This document shows, piece after piece, positions 7,504-14,599 of a DNA stretch of 22,187 bases. This stretch comes from JBEEMU01 sp043778315 (GTDB lineage Bacteria; Bacteroidota; Bacteroidia; Chitinophagales; Saprospiraceae): NCBI GenBank assembly GCA_043778315.1, contig JAYWGJ010000269.1:1-22187 (forward strand), read 5' to 3'. The notes beneath the pieces are model-generated. The model searched no databases. It had not been told where the DNA came from and was given only the letters and a program-made list of their open reading frames with translations. The translations under genes and the position numbers were made by a program. The first letter of the stretch is position 1. Every line of letters begins with the position of its first letter.

Positions 7504-7510
7504 TAGACGC

Positions 7511-7528
7511 TTTCCTAAGCTAAGGAAA
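7511..7528. terminator. weak hairpin TTTCCT-AAGCTA-AGGAAA followed by a T-run
   Basis: A 6-bp stem with a 6-nt loop is followed by TAATTTTTTC. It may end transcription coming from cysDN, but the stem is short and AT-rich and it lies only about 30 bp before the next start codon. Confidence 0.3.
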
Positions 7529-7559
7529 TAATTTTTTCAAAACATATAATAATTACGAT

Positions 7560-8972
7560 ATGACTATTCAATTTTGCGGCGCGGCGCGCCAAGTAACAGG
7601 CAGTTCGCACCTGATAACCTTAGATAACGGCACAAAAATTTTGCTCGATTGCGGCTTAAATCAAGGCGACGACGAGTTTAGCGGTAAAAAATCGGAGCAA
7701 AAAAATAATAACGACCAATGGTATTTTACGCCGTCGGAAATAGACTGTATGGTGCTGTCGCACGCACACGTCGATCATTGTGGTCGATTACCCAAACTCG
7801 TACAAGACGGCTTCGTAGGTAAAATATTTTGCACGCATGCCACCAAAAATTTGGGTGCAATCATGCTCCTCGATTCTGCCGCTATACAAGAAAGTGACTT
7901 TCAATATCGTACCCGAAAATATCCGAAACAGACACAAAGACCACCGCTATTTACGGCTGCTTCGGTCAAAAAAACCATGTCACAAATCACTTCTATTAAT
8001 TATGAAGAGTGGACGACTATCGCCGACGGCGTAGAAATACTTTTGCGCGACATGGGACACATATTAGGTAGCGCGTCGGTCACGTTGCGCATCAGCGAAA
8101 ACGGCAAAAAAACGGTACTCGGTTTTACCGCCGATATTGGTCGTCCGAACCGTCCTATTCTCCGCGACCCGTTGCCGATGCCCGAAGTTGATTTTTTGAT
8201 TTGCGAATCTACTTACGGCGATAAATTGCATCAAAATGCACCCGACGAATTGGACGGTTTTTTGCAAGTAATTATTGATACTTGTATTACCAAAAAAGGG
8301 AAATTAATCATTCCTGCTTTCAGTATGGGACGGACGCAGGAACTCGTTTATATGCTCGACCGCTTATTCGAGGCAGGCAGATTGCCCGCTATTCCGATAT
8401 ATGTGGACAGCCCGATGGCGGTGGAGGCGACGCAGATTTTTGAACTGCACCCTGAGTGCTACGACTACGAAATTCACGCCTATATGCTCGAATACCCCGA
8501 CCCGTTTGGGTTTCGCGGACTCACTTATATTCGCGATGTGGAGCAGTCGAAAAGCCTAAATACGCGCCCTGAGCCTTGTATTATCATCAGTGCGTCGGGT
8601 ATGGCAAGCTCGGGGCGGATAGTGCATCACCTTTTTAATAATGTGTCGGACGAAAAAAATACGGTACTGATTGTGGGTTATTGCGGACACGGGACGCTCG
8701 GAAACGCGCTGCAAAGCCAACCCGAAACCGTAGAAATTATGCACAAAATTGTGCCGCTAAAAGCGAATGTTGTTTCGTTACATTCTTTCTCTGCGCACGG
8801 CGACCAAGCCGAAATGTTAGCGGTAATCCGCAACCAAATCCCTACGTTGAAAAAACTTTTTTTGGTGCATGGCGAATACGAAACGCAGCAAGTTTTTAGC
8901 GCGTATTTGCAAAAAAACGGCTTCACTTGTCTGATTGAAATTCCCGATATGGGCGACGTAGTCGCATTATAA
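7560..8972 (+). CDS. beta-CASP / metallo-beta-lactamase-fold RNA-processing exonuclease-type protein
   Basis: 470 residues with the order MBL fold - beta-CASP - MBL C-terminal RMMBL segment, as in CPSF73/Ysh1-like and bacterial/archaeal RNase-type enzymes. Motif 2 is SHAHVDHCG (His68, His70, Asp72, His73). Motif 3 is DMGHILGSAS, motif 4 GFTADIGRP. The CASP part includes LICESTYGD, IPAFSMGRTQELVY, IYVDSPMA and the GMASSGRIVHHL strand. LHSFSAHGDQ and LFLVHGEYETQQVF close the zinc site and the C-terminal region. These residues predict a two-zinc hydrolase acting on RNA (endo- or 5'-3' exonuclease) in the cytoplasm; the actual substrate is unknown. The start is ATG at 7560. It precedes a flippase gene by 21 bp and is probably co-transcribed with it, though no functional link is obvious. 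Confidence 0.93.
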   Translation: MTIQFCGAARQVTGSSHLITLDNGTKILLDCGLNQGDDEFSGKKSEQKNNNDQWYFTPSEIDCMVLSHAHVDHCGRLPKLVQDGFVGKIFCTHATKNLGAIMLLDSAAIQESDFQYRTRKYPKQTQRPPLFTAASVKKTMSQITSINYEEWTTIADGVEILLRDMGHILGSASVTLRISENGKKTVLGFTADIGRPNRPILRDPLPMPEVDFLICESTYGDKLHQNAPDELDGFLQVIIDTCITKKGKLIIPAFSMGRTQELVYMLDRLFEAGRLPAIPIYVDSPMAVEATQIFELHPECYDYEIHAYMLEYPDPFGFRGLTYIRDVEQSKSLNTRPEPCIIISASGMASSGRIVHHLFNNVSDEKNTVLIVGYCGHGTLGNALQSQPETVEIMHKIVPLKANVVSLHSFSAHGDQAEMLAVIRNQIPTLKKLFLVHGEYETQQVFSAYLQKNGFTCLIEIPDMGDVVAL

Positions 8973-8993
8973 TTGTTTTAAAAACTTCAAAAA

Positions 8994-10508
8994 ATGTCCG
9001 TTTTAAAACGATTAGCGTCCGATACCGCCGTTTATGGCATTAGCAGTATCCTTAGCCGCTTGATAAATTATGTGGTGATGACCCCATTTCTCACGCGCCT
9101 TTTCGCGCCTGAGGAGTTTGGCGTTGTGACGGATTTATTTGTGTATGCAGGTTTTTTGACCCTACTTTTTACCTATCGAATGGACACGGCTTTTTTTCGC
9201 TTTGGGCGCAACGAAACCGACCGCGACCGCGTTTTTGCGACGAGTTTACTCGCGATATTGGCGACTTCGGCGATATTAGCGGTAAGCCTATTCCTTTTTT
9301 CGGACGTTTTGGCTCGCGCAATGTACTACGGAAATCACGCAGAATACCTTTGGTGGCTCGCAGGAATTGTCGGTCTTGATGCCTTATGTATGATACCGTT
9401 TGCGCGGCTGCGCTTAGAAAATAAGCCGTTTCGGTTTGCAGGCATAAAATTAATTAATATATTAATTAATACTATCACCTTAGTTTTTTTCTTGAAAATA
9501 CTACCCGACGCGCTAAAAAACAACTCTTCCTCTTGGCTTTTGCAGTTGCCGCAGCCCACAAGTCGCGTTTCTTATGTATTTATTGCCAATTTATTGGCAA
9601 GTGGCGTAACTTTATTGCTACTTAGTCCCGTTTTTACTACCATAAATTGGCGTTTTGATACCAAAACCTTCCGCGAAATGTATAAATACGCCCTGCCACT
9701 GCTTATTGTGAGCATTGCAGGCATGATAAACGAAGTTTTAGACCGTACTTTACTCAAATTTTTGCTCGAGGGCAACGTACAAGAGCGCATGGCGCAAGTT
9801 GGTATTTACAGTGCTTGCTACAAACTGCCGACGCTGATGATGATATTCACGACGGCGTACAATTACGCTGCCGAGCCGCTTTTTTTTAGTCACGCCGACC
9901 GCTCCGACGCGCCGACCTTGTATGCGCGTAGCGCGCACGCCTATTTTTTGGTGGCGGCGGTTGGTATGCTCGGTATTTTGTTGTTTACCGACACTATATT
10001 ATTGCAATTAATTGGTAAAGATTTTCGCGGCGGATTGGCTATCGTACCTATTTTGCTATTGGCAAATTTATTTTTTGGTTTGTACAATAATTTTTCTATT
10101 TGGTATAAACTTAAAGACAAAACAAGCGTCGGTTCGTATATCGCAATCGGTGGCGCAGTTATTACCTTGATAATCAACGTTTTATTTATACCAAAATTTG
10201 GTTATATGGCTTCGGCGTATGCTACGCTGCTCTGCTACGGGTTTCAGTGCGTCGCTACTTATTGGCTCGGGCAACGGCATTATCCTGTGGCGTATCCTAT
10301 TCGGCGCATGGCGGTTTACGTCGCTGCCGTTTTCGGTTTATATTTTATTCATCATATTATAAAAATAAATAGTACAAATATAGACAATTCCGCATTTGCC
10401 ACGCAGTTAATCGCTAACTTTACACTCTTTATATTATTTATAATTACAATGTTTTACTTTGAACGAATACGCGCAGGTGGTTTGTTTTACAACTTAAAAA
10501 AAGCCTAA
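8994..10508 (+). CDS. Wzx/MATE-like oligosaccharide flippase (polysaccharide biosynthesis protein)
   Basis: A 504-residue polytopic inner-membrane protein with about 12-14 hydrophobic segments. The N-terminus (LASDTAVYGISSILSRLINYVVMTPFLTRLFAPEEFGVVTDLF) is the classic opening of the polysaccharide-synthesis/MurJ-like flippase superfamily, which moves lipid-linked sugars from the cytoplasmic to the periplasmic leaflet. Later segments (GIYSACYKLPTLMMIFTTAYNYAAEPLFF, GSYIAIGGAVITLIINVLFIPKFGYMASAYATLLCYG) follow the family pattern of repeated paired helices. The substrate cannot be told: no glycosyltransferases or polymerase lie nearby, so it is an orphan flippase here. The start is ATG at 8994. 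A DUF983 gene begins 3 bp after its stop, so the two are translationally close and likely co-transcribed. Confidence 0.9.
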   Translation: MSVLKRLASDTAVYGISSILSRLINYVVMTPFLTRLFAPEEFGVVTDLFVYAGFLTLLFTYRMDTAFFRFGRNETDRDRVFATSLLAILATSAILAVSLFLFSDVLARAMYYGNHAEYLWWLAGIVGLDALCMIPFARLRLENKPFRFAGIKLINILINTITLVFFLKILPDALKNNSSSWLLQLPQPTSRVSYVFIANLLASGVTLLLLSPVFTTINWRFDTKTFREMYKYALPLLIVSIAGMINEVLDRTLLKFLLEGNVQERMAQVGIYSACYKLPTLMMIFTTAYNYAAEPLFFSHADRSDAPTLYARSAHAYFLVAAVGMLGILLFTDTILLQLIGKDFRGGLAIVPILLLANLFFGLYNNFSIWYKLKDKTSVGSYIAIGGAVITLIINVLFIPKFGYMASAYATLLCYGFQCVATYWLGQRHYPVAYPIRRMAVYVAAVFGLYFIHHIIKINSTNIDNSAFATQLIANFTLFILFIITMFYFERIRAGGLFYNLKKA

Positions 10509-10511
10509 ATT

Positions 10512-10961
10512 ATGCTGGGAAAAGGTACGAAAATATACAGCATCGTCACGACCAAATGTCCGCGATGTCACGAAGGCGAAATGTTCAGAACGCCATTAAT
10601 ACAAGGCAAATTGTATGATATGTACGACCGTTGCCCGCTCTGCAACCAAGATTTTCAGATAGAACCCGGGTTTTATTGGGGCAGTATGTTCGTGGCTTAT
10701 GCGTACAGTTCGGGCGCGCTGCTGATAGTGGCGGGGCTAAGTTTGCTGGTTTTTGATTTGAGTTTGGAGTGGTCTATCGGCTTGGTTTTGCTTACCGCAA
10801 TGGTCGGTTGGGTGTTCAATGCGCGGCTGTCGCGCTCCACTTGGATTAATTGTTTTGTGAGGTATGATAAAAATTGGCGCGCCGAAAAAGCGCAAAAGCA
10901 AGCATCAGAACAAGCGCAAAAGCAAGCATCAGAACAAGCACAAATTAGCGAGAAGCAATAA
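10512..10961 (+). CDS. DUF983 family membrane protein
   Basis: 149 residues. The N-terminal cytoplasmic part carries two CxxC pairs, CPRC (16-19) and CPLC (41-44), which probably bind zinc. The DUF983 signature FQIEPGFYWGSMFVAYAYSSG follows, then two membrane helices (about 60-80 and 86-106). The role of DUF983 proteins is unknown. The C-terminal tail is low complexity: AQKQASEQ is repeated because a 24-bp DNA unit is duplicated exactly. The gene begins 3 bp after the flippase stop. Its last 17 bases overlap the 3' end of crcB, which runs the other way. The overlap falls just beyond the duplicated repeat, so the tail of this protein is likely a recent extension rather than part of the conserved domain. 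Confidence 0.9.
   Translation: MLGKGTKIYSIVTTKCPRCHEGEMFRTPLIQGKLYDMYDRCPLCNQDFQIEPGFYWGSMFVAYAYSSGALLIVAGLSLLVFDLSLEWSIGLVLLTAMVGWVFNARLSRSTWINCFVRYDKNWRAEKAQKQASEQAQKQASEQAQISEKQ
10890..10937. repeat. exact 24-bp tandem duplication in the DUF983 gene tail
   Basis: The unit beginning GCGCAAAAGCAAGCATCAGA occurs at 10890-10913 and identically at 10914-10937, with a degraded third start (GCACAAATTAGC) after it. It encodes AQKQASEQ twice. The perfect identity suggests a recent duplication by slippage. Confidence 0.9.
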
Positions 10962-11313
10962 AATTACCCGCCGCAACACCTAATAAACAAGCCGCGACAC
11001 TACACACTATATATAGTGCCGCTAACGCAACGCGACCTGATTGCAGCAGCGTTAGGCTTTCGCCCGAAAACGTAGAGAAAGTAGAAAATCCGCCGCACAC
11101 GCCCGTTATCAAAAATAAACGCTGTGGCTCGCTGACTGCGCTGCGCGCTGCTAATCCTGTTACTACTCCGAGCAAAATGCAAGCGGCGATATTCGCTAAA
11201 AAGGTAGGTAACGGAAAATCAGACGGAAGCGTTTCGAGGCTTCGCGCCAATCCGTAGCGCAACAAACTGCCTACGCCGCCGCCCAAAAACACAAGTAAAA
11301 ATTGATTATTCAT
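10945..11313 (-). CDS. crcB: fluoride channel CrcB/Fluc
   Basis: 122 residues, the usual size for Fluc/CrcB, the dual-topology dimeric channel that exports fluoride and protects enolase and pyrophosphatase. The family motifs are GGGVGSLLRYGLAR (11-24), FLAN (38-41, with the pore-associated Asn41) and GVCGGFSTFSTFSGE (71-85), the region of the phenylalanine 'box' and the Na+-binding break in TM3. Four hydrophobic helices fit near 4-22, 36-58, 65-88 and 95-118. The frame is open upstream to 11406, but ATG at 11313 gives the standard N-terminus (MNNQFLLVFLGGG). The 31 bp shared with the divergent dehydrogenase gene leave no room for a fluoride riboswitch. The stop (10945-10947) overlaps the DUF983 gene convergently. 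Confidence 0.93.
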   Translation of the reverse strand: MNNQFLLVFLGGGVGSLLRYGLARSLETLPSDFPLPTFLANIAACILLGVVTGLAARSAVSEPQRLFLITGVCGGFSTFSTFSGESLTLLQSGRVALAALYIVCSVAACLLGVAAGNFIASR

Positions 11314-11344
11314 GCGTAATTTTTTGATTTTATAAAATAAAAAA

Positions 11345-12127
11345 ATGTTCTCAAATCTTCCTTTCGACGGACAAATAGTACTAGTGACGGGTGGCGCGAC
11401 GGGCATCGGTTACGCTATCGCTAAATTATTTTTGCAAAACGGCGCAACCGTCGTTATCGCATCGCGAAAAGAAGAAAACCTACGCGAAGCGCAGCAAGAA
11501 CTCTCCGCTTTTGGTGCGTGTCACTATCGCGCTACCGATATTAGAGTGGTGGCGCAAGTGGAGGCATTAGCCGATTTTGTGGCTGCCGAATTTGGGCGAC
11601 TCGATATTTTAATCAATAACGCGGGCGGTCAGTTCACCTCTCCTGCTGAAAGTATTTCGCCGAACGGCTGGAACGCCGTCATCAATAATAACCTCAACGG
11701 GACGTGGTTTATGATACAAACTATGGCGAACCGCTTTTTTATCCCGCAAAGAAAAGGAATAATCACGACTATTATTGTCAATATTTTGCGCGGATTTCCT
11801 GGAATGGCGCATACAGGCGCGGCTCGTGCAGGCATCGAAAACCTTATCAAAACGCTTTCGGTGGAATGGGCAACGCACAATATTCGGTTAAATGCGGTCG
11901 CGCCTGGCATCATCAACTCTACGGGGTTGGACAATTATCCGCCCGAATTTAAAGCCATGGCGCTCGAGACTTTACCCAAAAAAATACCGATGCAACGACT
12001 CGGCACTACCGACGAAGTAGCGTACTCCGTGCTGTTTTTGAGCAGCCCGTATGCGAGTTACACCACAGGCGAAACGCTTTATGTGGACGGCGGGCAACGG
12101 CTTTGGGGCGATATGTGGGAAATATAA
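11345..12127 (+). CDS. PECR-like short-chain dehydrogenase/reductase (enoyl-CoA reductase type)
   Basis: 260 residues, a single Rossmann domain. The cofactor loop is TGGATGIG (15-22), followed by ASRKEENL, which suggests NADP(H), and NNAGG (91-95). The active-site strand reads IIVNILRGFPGMAHTGAARAG: where ordinary SDRs have Tyr-x-x-x-Lys, this protein has Thr157 and Arg161. The same HxGAARAG pattern and the following KTLSVEW, IRLNAVAPGII and GETLYVDGG elements are those I know from peroxisomal trans-2-enoyl-CoA reductase (PECR) and related bacterial proteins, so an NADPH-dependent enoyl-CoA or similar reductase is the best guess. The start is ATG at 11345, 31 bp from the divergent crcB. A small membrane-protein gene follows after 28 bp, then ACMSD. 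Confidence 0.88.
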   Translation: MFSNLPFDGQIVLVTGGATGIGYAIAKLFLQNGATVVIASRKEENLREAQQELSAFGACHYRATDIRVVAQVEALADFVAAEFGRLDILINNAGGQFTSPAESISPNGWNAVINNNLNGTWFMIQTMANRFFIPQRKGIITTIIVNILRGFPGMAHTGAARAGIENLIKTLSVEWATHNIRLNAVAPGIINSTGLDNYPPEFKAMALETLPKKIPMQRLGTTDEVAYSVLFLSSPYASYTTGETLYVDGGQRLWGDMWEI

Positions 12128-12155
12128 ACGGTTTTTGTATAAAAATAAAAATGCC

Positions 12156-12524
12156 ATGAAAAAAATCGACTTTTGGGTGCAAACCTGCTTTATGGTTTTG
12201 TTCGTTATAGGCGGGCTTTATGCTTTGGGTAACGCACGGGCGGGCTACGGCTTTTTGTATAATATGCTACTTTTTGTAGCTTGCACTATAATGGCTTTTG
12301 GCGTTTGGCAATTTGTAAGCTGTTGTCGCGAAATGCGTAACGACTCAGAAAATGCTATGTTTCGTAAAATATATTTTAATTTATCTATATTTACGGTTTT
12401 AATGTATTTCGCAGCAGTTGCAGTACAAAATGGTTATCTTATGGGAGTAGGAATACTGTTAATGATAAGTTTAGGGATAGCTTACTATATTATTACAGTA
12501 AAAGAATATATAGCCAAAAAGTAA
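12156..12524 (+). CDS. small four-helix membrane protein, unknown function
   Basis: 122 residues if started at ATG 12156 (MKKIDFWVQTC); an in-frame extension to 12051 exists but lies inside the dehydrogenase gene and is a poor candidate. An ATG at 12151 is out of frame. Four hydrophobic segments can be placed near 8-26, 33-52, 70-87 and 92-111, with a charged loop SCCREMRNDSENAMFRK between the second and third. The tail is basic (KEYIAKK). I recognise no family. The second half is markedly more AT-rich than the flanking genes. It sits between the dehydrogenase and ACMSD genes, 28 bp and 53 bp away, so it may belong to the same transcript. No transporter motif is visible. Confidence 0.75.
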   Translation: MKKIDFWVQTCFMVLFVIGGLYALGNARAGYGFLYNMLLFVACTIMAFGVWQFVSCCREMRNDSENAMFRKIYFNLSIFTVLMYFAAVAVQNGYLMGVGILLMISLGIAYYIITVKEYIAKK

Positions 12525-12577
12525 GCCTTGTCGCACACCGAAGCCGACGAAACCGACCATTTTATCTCCTAAAAATT

Positions 12578-13591
12578 ATGCTAAAAATAGATATACACAC
12601 GCACATCATGCCCGAGCAGTTGCCGCGTTGGGCGGAGCGTTTTGGGTATGGTGGTTTCATTCATTTGGAACATCATCGCGCAGGTTTTGCGCGTATGATG
12701 GAGGGCAAAACGTTTTTTCGCGAAGTGGCGGAAGACTGCTGGAATCCTGCCGTGCGTATTCCGTTTTACGAGCAACACGCCACGCAAGTACAAGTGATTT
12801 GCACCATTCCCGTCTTGTTTGCGTATTGGGCGAAAGCCGAACATTGCGCCGAAGTAGCGCGGTTTCTGAACGACGGCATCGCCGAAATAGTGGCAGCGCG
12901 TCCTACGCAATATATTGGTTTAGGAACGCTGCCGATGCAAGATACTGAACTGGCTATCAAGGAGTTAGAGCGGTGCAAAGCGATAGGATTGGTTGGTGTG
13001 CAGATTGGTTCTAACGTTAATAATTTGAATTTGAACGAACCACAGTTCGACGCTATTTGGGCGGCTTGCGAACGTTTAGATATGGCTATAATGGTTCACC
13101 CGTGGCAAATGATGGGTCAGGCGGACATGGCAAAATATTGGCTGCCGTGGTTGGTGGGTATGCCCGCCGAAACGAGTCGTGCGATTTGCTCGATGATTTT
13201 TGGTGGCGTTTTTGACCGTTTTCCAAAACTCCGCGTTTGTTTTGCGCACGCTGGCGGCTCGTTTTTTGCAACTATCGGACGCATCGAACACGGCTTTAAT
13301 TGCCGTCCCGACTTGGTCGCTATCGACAATCCAAACAATCCGCGCAACTATCTTGGGCGGTTTTGGGTGGACTGCATCACGCACGACGCAACCGCCTTGC
13401 AACACATCATCGACCGCATCGGGACGCGCCGCATCTGCCTTGGTACGGATTATCCGTTTCCGCTTGGCGACTTGGAGGTCGGCGCGTTTTTGGATACGTT
13501 GCCGCTCAGTACGCAGCAACGCGCTGATATATTTCACGGCGCGACGCTCGAGTGGCTCGGTTTGTCTGCCGATAAGTTTGCGTCAAAATAG
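12578..13591 (+). CDS. 2-amino-3-carboxymuconate-6-semialdehyde decarboxylase (ACMSD)
   Basis: A zinc amidohydrolase-superfamily decarboxylase that removes CO2 from 2-amino-3-carboxymuconate semialdehyde, the ring-opened product of 3-hydroxyanthranilate, directing tryptophan catabolism away from NAD synthesis and toward complete oxidation. 337 residues, as in the family. The metal ligands are present: HTH (His7, His9), VHPW (His174), FAHAGG (His224) and GTDYPFP (Asp291). Signature segments RFGYGGFIHLEHH, FREVAEDCWNP (Arg48), PVLFAYWAKAEH, GLGTLPMQ, MAKYWLPWLVGMPAET and ICSMIFGGVFDRFPKL closely track animal and Pseudomonas ACMSD, so identification is firm. The start is ATG at 12578. The cyclase-family gene follows after 17 bp, suggesting joint expression in an aromatic catabolic unit. 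Confidence 0.95.
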   Translation: MLKIDIHTHIMPEQLPRWAERFGYGGFIHLEHHRAGFARMMEGKTFFREVAEDCWNPAVRIPFYEQHATQVQVICTIPVLFAYWAKAEHCAEVARFLNDGIAEIVAARPTQYIGLGTLPMQDTELAIKELERCKAIGLVGVQIGSNVNNLNLNEPQFDAIWAACERLDMAIMVHPWQMMGQADMAKYWLPWLVGMPAETSRAICSMIFGGVFDRFPKLRVCFAHAGGSFFATIGRIEHGFNCRPDLVAIDNPNNPRNYLGRFWVDCITHDATALQHIIDRIGTRRICLGTDYPFPLGDLEVGAFLDTLPLSTQQRADIFHGATLEWLGLSADKFASK

Positions 13592-13608
13592 ATTTTATTT
13601 TTTTTAAT

Positions 13609-14361
13609 ATGATAATACAACTCACACAAAACGACAAAACTTATACCATCGACCTCGGCTCGCCGATAGATATTTCTATTGCTTTGCGCAACGACGCGCC
13701 CGACGCGGTCACTTGTTTTTACGCGCCGCCGTTCTCGTTCGCGCCGCATAAAGTAGGCGATTGGGTAGGCGCGGTAGCGGCTGGCGCGCCCGTCAATTTT
13801 ATGGACGTTCGCCTCAATCCACACGGCAACGGAACGCATACCGAGTGCGTCGGACACATCGCGCCCGAGGTTTTTAGCATCAATAACGCGCTCCGCGAAT
13901 TTCATTTTATAGCCAAATTAACTACTTTATATCCACAAAAAATGGAGAACGGCGACCGTATAATCACTCGCGCTCAAATAGCAGAGGTATTGCGCGAAAG
14001 CGAAGTAAAAGCATTGATTATCAGAACATTACCAAACGAAACGGATAAACTCACGCGCAACTATTCGGGTACTAATCCGCCGTATTTGTCAGCAGATGCG
14101 GCGGCGTATATAGTAGATTGTGGTGTGGAACATTTGCTGCTCGACCTGCCGTCGGTGGATAGAGAGGAAGACGAAGGCAGGTTGGCGGCGCACCATGTTT
14201 TTTGGCAATATCCGCACGCGCCGCGACAGCACGCGACTATTACCGAATTGGTTTTTGTGCCGAGCGAAGTGCGCGACGGCGTATATTTACTCAATCTGCA
14301 AATCGCCGCTTTTCCGCTCGACGCGTCGCCGTCAAAACCCGTTTTGTATCGTTTAGCGTAA
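13609..14361 (+). CDS. cyclase-family protein (kynurenine-formamidase-like fold)
   Basis: 250 residues with the PF04199 cyclase/formamidase pattern. The core reads NPHGNGTHTECVGH, giving His72, His77, Glu79 and His83. Classical bacterial kynurenine formamidase (KynB) has HxGTHxDxPxH, so Asp is replaced by Glu and Pro by Val here, and the loop is one residue longer. A late segment LLLDLPSVDREEDEG and the closing LQIAAFPLDASPSKPVLYRL are also typical of the larger Bacteroidota branch of this family. A metal-dependent hydrolase acting on an amide or ester in tryptophan or anthranilate breakdown is likely because of ACMSD 17 bp upstream, but the substrate is not certain. Start ATG at 13609. It is the last gene before a palindromic intergenic element. 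Confidence 0.85.
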   Translation: MIIQLTQNDKTYTIDLGSPIDISIALRNDAPDAVTCFYAPPFSFAPHKVGDWVGAVAAGAPVNFMDVRLNPHGNGTHTECVGHIAPEVFSINNALREFHFIAKLTTLYPQKMENGDRIITRAQIAEVLRESEVKALIIRTLPNETDKLTRNYSGTNPPYLSADAAAYIVDCGVEHLLLDLPSVDREEDEGRLAAHHVFWQYPHAPRQHATITELVFVPSEVRDGVYLLNLQIAAFPLDASPSKPVLYRLA

Positions 14362-14376
14362 ATATTGTAAAAAATC

Positions 14377-14496
14377 GTTCTTTGAAAGTTTTTGTGAATT
14401 TTATCGGTGTGCGGGTTTAAACCCGCACAAAATAAGCTAGGTGCGGGTTTAAACCCGCACACCGTTGCGCTTCGCCCACAAAAATTCTCAAAGAAC
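14377..14496. repeat. nested palindromic element (120 bp), MITE-like
   Basis: Outer arms 14377-14396 and 14477-14496 are inverted repeats (18 of 20 positions). Inside lie two exact copies of the perfect 20-bp palindrome GTGCGGGTTTAAACCCGCAC at 14409-14428 and 14441-14460, 12 bp apart, with matching CGGT/ACCG flanks, so the two copies together form one larger palindrome from 14405 to 14464. A 12-bp direct repeat (AAATTCTCAAAG at 14482-14493 and 14499-14510) overlaps the right end. The region from 14362 to 14599 holds no gene. The element can fold either as two small hairpins or as one long stem. Confidence 0.8.
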
Positions 14497-14548
14497 CTAA
14501 ATTCTCAAAGTCAATCTAAATATCAACTTTATTATAAAAATGATGTTT

Positions 14549-14556
14549 TATTTTTG
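14549..14556 (+). promoter_or_regulatory. possible -7 box TATTTTTG for the 195-aa hypothetical gene
   Basis: Full match to TAnnTTTG, 43 bp before the start codon at 14600. There is no clear TTG at -33, so confidence is low. Confidence 0.3.
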
Positions 14557-14599
14557 ACGCAAGTCTTAGCAAAAATCATTTTTTTATTGATAAATTATT

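Noticed and set aside
11314..11344. Fluoride riboswitch upstream of crcB
   Set aside because: Only 31 bp separate crcB from the divergent dehydrogenase gene and no pseudoknot-type structure is visible.
11314..11406. Upstream in-frame extension of crcB
   Set aside because: It would overlap the divergent dehydrogenase gene; the family N-terminus begins at ATG 11313.
12051..12155. Longer version of the small membrane protein starting inside the dehydrogenase gene
   Set aside because: The extension overlaps the end of a strong gene and lacks hydrophobic or conserved character; ATG 12156 begins a typical membrane protein.
13076..13537. 153-residue open frame on the minus strand inside ACMSD
   Set aside because: Antisense to a firmly identified gene; basic, low-quality composition without motifs. 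Shadow frame.
14409..14460. Two identical 20-bp repeats with a 12-bp spacer, considered as a minimal CRISPR array
   Set aside because: Each repeat is a complete palindrome, the spacer is far too short, there are only two copies and no cas genes; nested inverted arms explain the structure better.
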